This document shows positions 53,409-64,000 of a stretch of 64,000 nucleotides of DNA, piece after piece. Positions within the stretch are counted from its first letter, which is position 1. Every line of letters begins with the position of its first letter. Position numbers and translations under genes: made by a program. The DNA lies in NCBI GenBank assembly GCA_021927905.1, contig BLLK01000062.1:992001-1056000 (forward strand), in the 5' to 3' direction. The notes beneath the pieces are model-generated. The model had not been told where the DNA came from and searched no databases. It saw nothing but the letters and a program-made list of their open reading frames with translations. This DNA is from Chaetoceros tenuissimus. Taxonomy: Eukaryota; Bacillariophyta; Thalassiosirophyceae; Chaetocerotales; Chaetocerotaceae.

Positions 53409-56400
53409 ATGAGTGGTAGTCAAGGAATGTCATCAGAGTTGCAGGCAATTATGCAACGTCGTCTTGCCAGATGTGATGAATCTGGAGGGAATGATAATAG
53501 TGATAGTCATGAAGATCAAGACGATGATCAAGCACCAATGAAATCGCCACCAGCATGGATGAAAACAAAGCCAACTACCAATGCTCCATCTACTTTGAAA
53601 CTAATAAAAAAAATTCAAGGTGTAAAAAGTGGTGACTCTGCAGATATTGAAGCTGATTCGGACAATCTTACAGAATTTCAGAGAAATATTGCAAAATTCA
53701 ATCAAAAGAAGAAAACATATACAGGTACATCTACGAGCACACCTAATAGCAGAAGGTCCCCTGTTCCATTTGATGAAGCAAGGACTCCAACTTATTCAAC
53801 GCCAAGGAATATCAGTACCCCAAGGACTTTCTCCCATAATTCTACGGATGTACATACGGCAAAGACATACAGTTTAAGACCATCATCTGTACCAAGGTCG
53901 TATAGGCCAGTGGATAAAGTTTCTTCGTCAAATGATACTCCAAAAAAGAGTCAATATTCAACTGGAATGGACAGTTTGGAGAAAAAGTACAACCAACAAT
54001 TGAAAAGTAGGCCTATTCCATCGCTGATTGTTACAGATTCAGAACCACCTCCACCACCACCCCCGGGAAAAAACTCATCTTCTCCTAAAGCAAAAACTCC
54101 AAAGAAAGAATCTCCTTCAAAGAAATCTCCCTTGCCTTTATCACATGTCCAAGCCATGAAAAAGAAATTTCTATTTACAAATCCACAACCCATCATTCCA
54201 AAAGTTTCTACTCCATCAAATGCTGAGCATTCATCATCGAGTTCCAAGACACGAAGCGTCAGTTCGAAGAGATTGGATGCGCTTCGTCATGATATGGATG
54301 ATTTGACAATTGAGAGAAAGAATAACGTCGGTGACGGGCTGCATGTTGGTTACAACGCTGGAGATGAAGAATTTGATGGGATGCAACCAAAGAATAGAGA
54401 TGAGGCAAAGAATGAAGATAATGACTCTGTCAATTTTCGTGAACCCAATGACGATAACCTATCTGTACGTTCCTCCTCGTCTTCGTCCTCCTCGCCGAAA
54501 GCAAACTTATTCGATGAATTCGGTGTCAAGTTATCTGAGCCTAAAAACCTAACAACTCATGATGAGTTTGAACATCGAGAGAAAGTCAATGCTGAGGAAA
54601 CGAGCAATTTTCCTGCGTTTGACGTCGATTTTGCACCACAAAACTTCAATGACGATAAAATTATTGTAGACAATGCCACAGATCAAAATACCGATTGGAA
54701 CTGGAACCCTGATATGTTTGCATCTGTCACACATAATGTGGAGAATGAGAATGATGATGATCATTTGATGAGACTTGCGACAAGTGAGAGTGAGGAAGAT
54801 GGGTATGAACCTCCACCTTTTAGTTTTGCTGAGGAGGCTCTTTTTGTGCCTAAAGCAGAGCATTTTGAAGACGATGATGATCAAGAGACTTTGTGGGATG
54901 GTGATGGATCAACACCAAAGTTATTAGATGAAAGAATGAAAACTAGCAATGTTTACCATTTTTCTGAAGAGGATGCGTCGTTCGCGTGTAGAAATCCTTT
55001 CAACGGGAACACAGTGCTTTGTTATAAAAGGAAGAAAATATGGTGCATAGAAGATGTATGTACATCGGGAATTCGACATTCCTCTATTGAGATAGCAGCC
55101 TCGGATATCAATATGATGGTTGATGAGTTTATTGTATGTGGAGTGAACGAAGTGAAGAGCGTTCACTGTGGTCTACAATTTGAAAACGGACAACCCAAAG
55201 TAAAAGTGGCTGTTGTTTTCTCTTTATATACATTGACAACAGTGAGCAATACAAATTTCATTGGAGTTTGGGATTGGAGTTTAATGGGGTCGGAACCCTG
55301 CAAGCTGGTTGGTGTGCTTGCCTTACCTGGGCATGAATTACATTACAACCTAGCTACTCTGTGTATCGGCCATGATCATCTCATTTTAGTAGGAGCCGAA
55401 AGCGATTCTCAGAGTCTAGTTGTAGCAAATATTTCCGGTGATCAGAACTGGCACAAGCATGTTTTGAATTTTGACTCTGATAAATTTTCAAATCCCATTC
55501 ACCCAACTCAAATAAAGATTCATCCCAGGGAGAAAATTATCGCCATCGTCGACGATAATAATGATGTCAGTATATGGAACTTACCCGAAGATGGACAAGT
55601 CAAATTGATCAATTTGCTAATGAATCGCATTGATTTTAATGAGGATCAGGGATCCAAGATTGGTGAGTTTCCATGTATGTCTCTCCTGATTTTAGTGTTG
55701 TGAAAGTACGATTAGTCAACTAACTCTTCTCTAGACATTGAATGGATCCCTTATAGTTTATGTCCAAGTCTCCTACCTTTTCTTGCTGTCGCAAAATCAG
55801 ACCATCTTTCTATCTATTGCATAGAACCAGGAAAGAAAGTTACTGAGCTGTTACCAATTACAACAACAAGTTTCGACAATAAGAGTCTAGAAGGAGGTGA
55901 ACGTCTTTTTGTAAGATGGGTGAAAGGTGGTGATAATGTGTTTCCTCTTTTGTCCGTAATGAAGCTAGCCAAGGATCAATCTTTCATTGTTATTCTTGGT
56001 ACTGACTTTGGAGAAGATACTTATTCTCTAAAAAACATTCACCAAGAAGAAGGACTTTCATTTGGTGACGATGTTTTTGACATTCTCTCAAGCAAAGATG
56101 AGGGTCGACTCATTCTTCTTAGAAGTGGAGGTCTCGCATCATTGACCTTGTCATCAGCCTTAGCAGCCAATACAGATTTTCGGAACAATCATGCAAAGCT
56201 GACTTTCATACCAGAAGTTATTTGTTCGGAAGTACTTGGACTTTCAAATACCGGATCAGTTTATGGATCTTTTGATGATATTTATTTTATCAAATCTATT
56301 GTCAGTACGTATGCCCGAAAACATGTTTTATTCTGCACTTCGACAGGTGATAATAATGAGAACAGGCCTGATAGTGAAGAGGAATTCCCAAAAGGGGGAA

Positions 56401-59400
56401 CATTTGTGTCTCGAGTGTGTGAACTCAAGTCTTCTGGACAACCTTTAAGAATAGATAGACATGAAGGAGGAGAGCATATTCTTGTGCTATACGGTAGTCG
56501 CTACAATGCACGTATCTCCGAGTTCTCGGTAATATCAAACATGTCCAAGAACATATCACAATCACGAAGTTTCAGTGCAGAAGATGCGTTTTTTACCAAA
56601 GAAAGTTTGAATATGCATGATCCTCGAATAATTGTTCTCAGCGAAGATAGTAGAACTCTATACTACTGTAATTTTTTGACTTTGGAAGAAGACCTCTGCA
56701 ACGAAAATAATTGTTTACGGATCTTTAAGGAAGGTTCATCTAATGATGACAAGCTTTCTGTTAAAAGAGTCTTTCCCCTTCGTGACAAAGTAATGTTCCT
56801 TTGCAGCCGTAATTTTGACGGAAAAGAATGTTTGTTTGTGGGCGGTGATGTGGATCGGTTCAATCAGGAAGGAGCATTAGCTTTTGTACAGAAGAAAACA
56901 AAAAAGTTTTGGTTTGAGAAGTTTGAAAGTTTAGTCTCTATTGTGACACTACCGGCCAACGATGAACTTATTCAAACAACTTTAGCTATCGTAACAACCT
57001 CTCGAATCATCATTCTGATTTGCAACAGCAATTGTCTACAGCTTCTAGCAGAATTTCACACAAAAGAGAAGTGTCATAATGTTGTTCCTCTTGGATCTCA
57101 TACTGTAGCTTTTCAACTTGAATTTGATTCCACACTCTATTATTTATCAGCAGGACATAAGCCATCTGTTGGCATAGTCTGTAATCTTCCGTCACTGGAC
57201 TTACATGGCTTGTCTCGAGTCTTAGCAATACGTCCCGATCGATTGGTATATTTACCAACGACAGCCTTGCATAGATTCTCACAGCACGAAGAGGACGAAC
57301 CTTATGCAATTCCATTAGTGTTTACGAAACCTTTACTTCTACTCGAACCTTTACTTTTTAATGTATCTGGAAGTACCATGGAATCATTACAAAATCAAAT
57401 TCAATCGTTGGTGCAGAAATTTGGACCCAAAGACAACAATACTCCTTATTCTGAAAATGAAGGTGTTGGTGTTCTTGGAGCTGGGATTAATTGTTCTGTC
57501 ATGCAAGTATTGAATACAAATAATATGTCCCTGAAGAAGGACTTTGCACCTTGGATTCCTTCTTTCCTCAGAAAAGGGAAAGAAAATGAGATAGAAGTTG
57601 GCGGTCATACCGATTGTCATGTTTGGTAAGTTTCTTAATATCTCTAAGACACAGTAGAAATATTTATTTCTTCTCACCTCCCGGCATCTACTTTTCAGGC
57701 GAACAGGCCCTAATGGAAAGCAAGAAGAACTATTGCTTCTTGATAATACCGACGATTGGTTTGGAAAAGAGCGCCCATCAATATTAGGGAAAATTGGAGC
57801 TGAACTTGCTCAGGAAACAGGCGAACAAGCTCTACAAAATATTCTTGCTGCTGCCGCTGCAGATGAAAACAGTGTCTCCAGTGGTGAAGGAGAAAGGACT
57901 GACGGCTCTTGGATACCAAATATCGGAGAAGGAAGAAAAGATGAAGACAATGTGTCTCTCTACTTGAGATTTTCGGATGGGAAGATCGGTGAAAAGTGGA
58001 GGACGGATGGCATTCAAGACTTGTCGAAACACAGAAATATAGTGCAATTGAGTTTCCCTTCCTCATTCACCATCGAGGAATCTACATCAAATGTTGATGA
58101 TGGTGAACCGGGGAAGATACACCCATTAGGGGACCTAGTATGTGTGTCTACATCACCAAGCCCATACATGAAAATTGACTTTTTACGAGGAAGTGCTCTT
58201 GATGTAGGCATGTTTCATTCGGACCGTCATGCATCTCGACAGCGGAGCACCCTTGAGTTTTGGTTTTATGTTCCGAATATTGAGTCAGAAATAGTACTGG
58301 CAAGAAGGTCAATTCCTCAAGGTGCAGGTATTGAAAATGATCAAATGATCTGGGAACTTGTCGTTCTATCTACAGGGTTTTTAGAATTCAGGACTAATAC
58401 AGGTTCTTCAATAATATCAAAACCTGGAGACCAGACCGAGAAACTGCATCATGATTTTTCATCCAACCAAAATGAGAGGACAAATGGACTGATATCAATG
58501 CCTTCGTCAAGTGGATTTGGCGGTTGGAATCATGTATGCCTATCCTTTTCATGCTCTGGATTAGAATACAACAATGTTGACGTCACACTGCGAATGAATG
58601 GCTCCTTTGTTGCTACTGATCAAGTTTCCATCGGTGTTCCACAAAGTGATATTGATGCAATGCTGGCAAAATCTTACTTAATTTTTGGTCTGCATGCAAT
58701 GGAAGGATTTCGGATGACTGAGATAAGAGTATGGGCATGTAGACGCTCCAGTGAAGATATTAAAATGATGATGTACGAGCACCTTGATATTGCTAGAATG
58801 AAGAAAAAATTCAAAGTTTCTATTAGAACCAAAGGTTCGCAGATTGGCAACAGTAAATCTGCTTTGACATTACCATCTAAATTTGCGAAAGAAAAATCAA
58901 AAGCAGACCGTCCTCCTCTTCAGCTATCAGGGTCTGCTCGTCGCATTCCTCCCGAGGAGGAATTGGCTCAAGGTATCGACTCTAGTACTGTAACCTCCTT
59001 TGCTGACTTTGGCTCTATAGCAAGCAGCGACATTGGCGAAGAAATTGAAGATAATACGGAAGAGAATCAGAATCCATACATTAAAGAATTTCTTGAGAGA
59101 GAAGACACCATTCATATTCCGTCAGAGTTAAAGGCGGCTCCATCAGATGAGTTTTTAGGAACCATGATGGAGACTACTGAAGCCGAAACAAAAGAACCAA
59201 TTAAAACTTCTGTGAACATTATTCTTGGTGATTTAATTTCGAAAACAATACGGAAAAGTGCCAGTGCTGCTGTGATGAGAGGTAAGCTTGATTTCATTTT
59301 GTCTGAATTCTTTGATGCAAGTAAACTATCTTCAAGTCTAAGCAATATTTTTATTTAGGTCCTCCTGCTACACTGACATTTGGGGGAGCTCGAGGCGCAC

Positions 59401-60531
59401 TATCATTTGCTCCAAAAACAAGGTAAGTTTTATTGCGCTCATATTTTTGCAGTGAAGTAGGAAAACTGATTTCTTAACAATCGTTTTAGTACCTATGGAA
59501 ATATTTGTATCACTGGAAGTGAAAAGACCCTGATTTTTTCACCTTCGGATGTGCCGTTAGCGAAAACATACCCTATAGGTTCAAGTGGTGCAATCATCAG
59601 TGACAAGATAGACGACACGGAATATCTATGTTGTTTTCTTGCAAAAGAAAAAAGGATATTAGTTTTTGATCTCACCAGCAAAACCATTGTCGTTGAATTA
59701 CAAATGACTACAAAACTGAACTTTTGGCGTTTTCTTCCTCCTCAAGCCGACAGTGGATCACTGGTATATTTACTAATTACCCCTGTTGGTGGTTTTCATT
59801 GGAAACCACTTGATTCTGCACCTCGCCCAAGGCAAATCTGGAGCAGGGGAAGTGCTCTTCAAGGCAAAAAAATCATCAATTATGAAGAAGGAGGAAGTAA
59901 TGGTTTACCAGTACCTGACTGTAAATCAAGAGTTGCATTAGTGCTCGCAACTACTACTTCTAGTGAAAGCGATCCTGTAGAAGCCTGGTGCTTATCAGTC
60001 GGAGATGGTCTAAAACCTCTCTGCCTATCAGACGATATACAAGCGGCAGCACTCCTAAATCATGAAAACTATTCAGACAAAGAATTTCTACCGCATGTGG
60101 CAGTGGTTGAGCTCGATAAAAATGGTGACTCTTTCCTCTCAGTACACACTTTATACACCGATGAAGAAAGAGAAGCAATCGAAAGAGAAAACATCCTGGC
60201 CTCGATACAAATACCTTCATATTCAAACTCAAATAAATACTCTCCATCTTGTCAGCTTGCAATGGGAGATAAACCAAATTCAATTTGCCTAGGATACAAA
60301 AATTTCATAGTTGTACTCCATCGTTCAAGTGGATCATTCACAATATTCACATTTTCCGGAGAAGAACTTGAACAAATTCACTCGGATTCATTGCACAGAT
60401 TTGTTGTAGATGCAGCCATCAAACAAAAGACCGAAAATGGCGTCTTGGAACTTGTGGCTCTCCTCAGTGAGGAAAACGAAAAAGACGGCTATCTGTGTAA
60501 GATAACATTGGACATCGGAACCGAGTCATAG
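53409..60531 (+). CDS. Giant WD40-like protein with LamG-type domain, unknown function
   Basis: Five exons join in frame to 2277 residues: 53409-55662, 55735-57625, 57699-59281, 59359-59422, 59490-60531. Start is the first ATG, MSGSQGMSSEL. Residues 1-460 are disordered, Ser/Pro/Lys-rich with a run of seven Pro near 54047 and acidic patches. From ~residue 500 a beta-propeller-like region: NPFNGNTVLCYKRKKIWCIED, FIGVWDWS, IKIHPREKIIAIVDDNNDVSIWNLP. A second propeller-like part fills exon 2. Exon 3 (58230-58800) carries a concanavalin/LamG-type jelly roll: STLEFWFYVPNIES, GGWNHVCLSFSCSG, VTLRMNGSFVAT, GFRMTEIRVWACRRS. Exon 5 returns to propeller-like strands. No signal peptide, so the LamG-like fold is intracellular, as in BEACH-family proteins, but no BEACH domain is seen. 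Confidence 0.75.
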
Positions 60532-60725
60532 TGTAATTTAAATCCCTAGTTTTTTACGAGTACGAAGAAACAACTAACGATCTTGTCTTCACACATCTCA
60601 GAAAACCTCAACAATTTTGTTGTGAACAGGGGAATCTACATATAAAATGACAAAATATTTCTTATTTGCAAAAAGTTCCTAAAATACATTTTCTAAACTA
60701 TTTTTCTATGTAGCTTTTGTCCCCC

Positions 60726-63109
60726 TTAGTCTACCATTTCCATAGCACTCTCTCCCTCTTCGTCATCATCTCCATCCAATGCTGGAAGGTCCTCAAGGTC
60801 ATCATCGTCCTCAGCATCATCGTCATCATCAAGGCTCAATCCTAGCTTGACAAGACGGTGAATACGGGAAGAGAAAGTGGAAGGATCTTCGAGACTGAAT
60901 CCACTGGTGAGAAGAGAAGTATCAAACAACAACCAGATCAAGTCACGAACAGTCTTGTCAGACTGGTCAGCGTCTGCCTTCTCGCGAAGAGCATTGATGA
61001 TGGAGTTGGTTGGGTTGATCTCCATAGTTTTCTTGGAGGTCATGTATGCACTCTGGGATGCATCACGAAGTGCCTGTGCTTTCATGATACGTTCCATATT
61101 AGCAGACCATCCGTATTCTCCAGTCACAAGACAACATGGGGAGTCAGCGAGACGGTTGGAAACAACAACCTTCTCAACCTTGTCGTCAAGAACCTCCTTC
61201 ATGAGCTTGCATAGTCCTTCACACTTCGCCTTTGCCTCCTCGAACTTAGCCTTCTCATCATCATCCTCCTGAATGTCAAGTCCCTCCTTGGTTGCAGAAA
61301 GAAGCTTCTTTCCTTCGAACTCCTTAAGCTGCTGTACAGCATATTCATCGATTGGATCAACCATGTAAAGAACTTCGTATCCCTTCTTCTTGAGCTTCTC
61401 AAGGAATGGGGAAGTCTCAACACTGCGCTTGGACTCTCCAGTGATGTAGTAGATTCCAGGCTGCTTGTCATCCATACGGCTAACGTAATCCTCGAGAGAA
61501 GTCATCTCCTCTCCACTCTTGGTAGAATGGTAACGCAAGAGCTTAGCAATCTTTGCACGGTTGGTTGAGTCCTCGTGAATTCCAAGCTTGAGATTCTTGG
61601 CGAAAGCCTCGTAAAACTTCTTGTACGCATCCTCATTCTCAGTCAAGTCATTGAACATCTCAAGACACTTCTTTACCAAGTTCTTCTTGATGACTCTAAG
61701 AATCTTGTTCTGTTGAAGAGTCTCACGGGAAATGTTGAGAGGAAGATCCTCGGAGTCAACAACTCCCTTAACAAAAGAAAGCCATTCAGGCATAATATCC
61801 TCACAGTTGTCCATGATGAATACACGGCGTACGTAAAGCTTGATGTGGTTGTGCTTCTTCTTAGCTCCTCCCTCAAACATATCGAATGGTGCACGCTTTG
61901 GACAGAAAAGGATTGCACGGAACTCAAGCTGTCCCTCAACAGAAAAGTGCTTCACAGCAGCATGCTCCTCCCAGTCATTTGATACAGACTTGTAGAAAGC
62001 AACATATTCATCCTGAGTAACATCATCTGGCTTACGCATCCAAATTGGCTTCATGGAGTTGAGGTGCTCCCATTCATGGCTAACCTCCTTAATCTTCTTG
62101 GTCTTCTTCTCCTTCTTTGACTCTTCCTCGTCAACTTCCTCAACCTTTGGCTTGTCATCGTCTTCGTCATCACTGTCATCATCATCGTCAGTTACTTCCT
62201 TCTCGGTAGTCTTCTCAGTGTAAAGCTTGATTGGGAATCCAATGAATTCCGAGTGGGTCTTTACAAGATCCTTGACACGCTTTTCCTCAAGGTATTCAGA
62301 CATATCCTCCTTCAAGTGAAGAATGATTCGGGTACCACGTCCAAGTCCAGAGTCTGTGGTAGGAGTGATGGTGAAGGATCCACCAGCCTCGGATACCCAG
62401 GTGTTACATTCATCATCATTGTTCTTAGAAACTACCTCTACCTTATCAGCAACAAGGTATGCAGAATAGAAACCTACTCCGAATTGTCCAATCATGGAGA
62501 TATCAGCTCCTGCGGAAAGAGCCTCCATGAATGCCTTGGTTCCAGACTTTGCAATGGTTCCTAGGTTATTGATAAGATCTGCCTTTGTCATACCAATTCC
62601 AGAATCTTCAATGGTGAGAGTATTGTTTGCCTTGTCAGCAATGAGCTTGATTTGCATCTCTGGCTCAGAGTCAAGAACAGAGGAGTCAGTGAGAGACTGG
62701 TAACGGATCTTATCGAGAGCATCACTAGCATTGGAGATGAGCTCACGAAGGAAAATTTCCTTGTTGGAGTAGAAGGTGTTGATAACTGCAAGAGTAAAAG
62801 TTTCATTCGGTTAGTCTTGGTCAATGTGTAATTGTAACCATAGATGCATGTCGTACTTACTCAACGAAAGAAGCTGGTTGATATCAGCAGAGAATGCATA
62901 GCTTTCAGCGTCGCCGGACTGCAGATGATAGGAATAGGAAAAGGTGTGAGTGACAATGCTTCGGAAGCTACCAAAGATTTTCAGGAATAGATTCAAGACT
63001 GCGAATCCTCTGCAACGTCCCGTCCCTTCCATCAGTAAACGCAGTGCGCATCTGATTGCAGGTATGGGAGGGAGTCGAGAGTGTCGGCATTGTTCGCATG
63101 ACTTACCAT
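60726..63109 (-). CDS. HSP90: Cytosolic HSP90 chaperone; first coding exon is ATG only
   Basis: ATP-dependent chaperone. Three coding exons, 63109-63107 (ATG alone), 62918-62861 and 62785-60726, give 706 residues, standard for cytosolic HSP90. The N-domain ATP site is visible: [65 protein letters not shown]. Charged linker with Asp runs (~62130-62200). Middle-domain catalytic Arg loop [18 protein letters not shown]-domain [18 protein letters not shown]. The final residues read MEMVD instead of the near-universal MEEVD that docks TPR co-chaperones. Introns are 184-200 nt and 75 nt. Confidence 0.96.
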
Positions 63110-63913
63110 GGTTGTATTTCTAGTATTGCAAATGAAAAATTATGAACAATGAGGGTTTGGTTTTTCTTTTTGGAGAACAGACAAGAAGCAAGAAGCAGAG
63201 AGCAGCCAAAAAAGAAGACGAAAGAGTCTTCGTAGATTGGAAAAGATATCCTTTTGGATTTTTCTTTCACAGCCACTCAAAAATTGCGCGCCATTAGGAT
63301 CTCCAATATAATGAGGGACTCAATACAACGTGGAAAACATTAGCTAAAAAGGCTATTTTCATTGGTGTTTGATGATGATGTTTTTTGAGAACAGTGAAAA
63401 AGTCATTGCACAGCTGCTTTTGATAGCACCACGCACACAATATGCGTAGTATTGATGTACCATCGACGATGATGATCATGCAGTATGAGAAAGCTTCTGA
63501 TTCGAGTTCCCTCTCGTTGAAGCTTTGCGTTGCATGTTTGAAACTTAGGATTCAATGAGGTTTATTGAGTGAATACATAGAGATGAAAATAGGTGAGTGC
63601 AAAGACCTGCTAGAGTTTACAAAGGAACACACGAGAAAGATACGCAACTTTTGCTTTGGTCCTTCGTATTGCTTTTTGAAAGATTTCCATTTTTATAAAG
63701 CTAACGCGTTCTCAAATGTGAACTCTGTTTTTCCCTCTTGATTTCACTCTCACAGCAGCATACATTTAAATTGCTCCAGATTCATATTCAATCCAAGACC
63801 GTAACTTACATCAAGTCCTAATCAAGAATTTCAGAAAGAGTAGATATCAAATTCTTTCTCATCAAATCTACGTACATAATATCAATATCTGAAACATTCA
63901 TTCAACCATCATC
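63110..63913. promoter_or_regulatory. Divergent promoter region, HSP90 / next gene
   Basis: 804 bases. About 180 bases upstream of the HSP90 ATG is a GCGCGCCA (63285-63292), an E2F-like core in inverse. I looked for GAA/TTC heat-shock triplets and found no convincing array. No RNA gene seen. Confidence 0.4.
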
Positions 63914-64000
63914 ATGTCAGCCTATGCACTTCCGGGATCTTATTTCTTCCCAAAATCTACAAATAATACTGTAAAGCAAGAAAGTAAACCATCCTTGAAT
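63914..64000 (+). CDS. Start of an unidentified gene, cut by the window edge
   Basis: ATG at 63914 opens a frame (MSAYALPGSYFFPKS...) that is still open at the last base, 29 codons. It is preceded by an A/C-rich leader (TTCAACCATCATC) like other starts here. Too short to identify; could also be interrupted by an intron further on. Confidence 0.45.
   Translation, partial: MSAYALPGSYFFPKSTNNTVKQESKPSLN

Noticed and set aside
63294-63479. 61-codon frame upstream of HSP90
   Set aside because: No recognisable features; promoter region.
1-64000. CRISPR arrays, rRNA genes, bacterial operons, viral genomes
   Set aside because: No spaced direct repeats, rRNA signatures, ribosome-binding-site patterns or viral structural genes were seen; the window is ordinary eukaryotic nuclear DNA apart from the listed items.

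Overview
The window reads as nuclear DNA of a diatom (a stramenopile alga), AT-rich and densely packed with genes. The reasons are: introns of roughly 65-110 nt with GTAAGT-like donors in about half of the genes; plastid-type proteins (phytoene synthase, MGDG synthase, an HAD hydrolase, a desaturase) whose N-terminal signal peptides end just before a phenylalanine (C-F, NAF, NGF, SAF), the diatom plastid-targeting signature; a helicase-associated-domain protein; a domain resembling diatom DUF6824; and otherwise ordinary eukaryotic genes (APC1, CTR9, NAC-alpha, ESCRT-II, p24, HSP90). The genus cannot be fixed from the sequence; a centric diatom is my guess only.

Layout. 1-9.7 kb: phytoene synthase (3' end cut by the window edge), NAC-alpha, the AC19 subunit of RNA polymerases I/III, MGDG synthase, a long coiled-coil protein with an E2F-type site upstream, and a short MTHFR with an unusual C-terminal tail. 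10.3-18.5 kb: a small Cys/His-repeat protein, the Paf1-complex subunit CTR9, a fatty acid desaturase with an irregular intron, and a secreted or plastid HA-domain protein. 18.69-20.95 kb: a compact inverted-repeat element (2.26 kb, ~300-bp terminal inverted repeats, 11-bp target duplication) holding two convergent genes of unknown function. 21.2-33 kb: HAD hydrolase, the divergent RPS13/RPS4 pair whose start codons are both interrupted by introns, a small membrane protein, p24, RING/SAP-like protein, SDR, VPS22/SNF8, RING-PDZ protein. 33.9-41.2 kb: ERD2/PQ-loop-like membrane protein and the large APC1 gene. 41.4-45.8 kb: an intron-bearing tRNA-Pro and a decayed coiled-coil gene. 46.3-60.5 kb: SulP/SLC26 transporter, a fused CmoA-CmoB enzyme, an Ada1-like protein and a very large WD40/LamG-type protein. 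60.7-64 kb: cytosolic HSP90 with an ATG-only first coding exon, and the first codons of one more gene.

Functionally this is an ordinary housekeeping neighbourhood with no operon logic; many neighbours are divergent and share short promoter regions (RPS13/RPS4, SDR/SNF8, SulP/CmoAB, Cys-rich/CTR9). The items I find most unusual are the CmoA-CmoB fusion in a eukaryote, the two-gene terminal-inverted-repeat element without a clear transposase, the introns placed inside or directly after start codons in three highly expressed genes, and a structured RNA-like segment in the RPS4 start-codon intron. Exon boundaries were worked out by hand from splice signals and reading-frame continuity.
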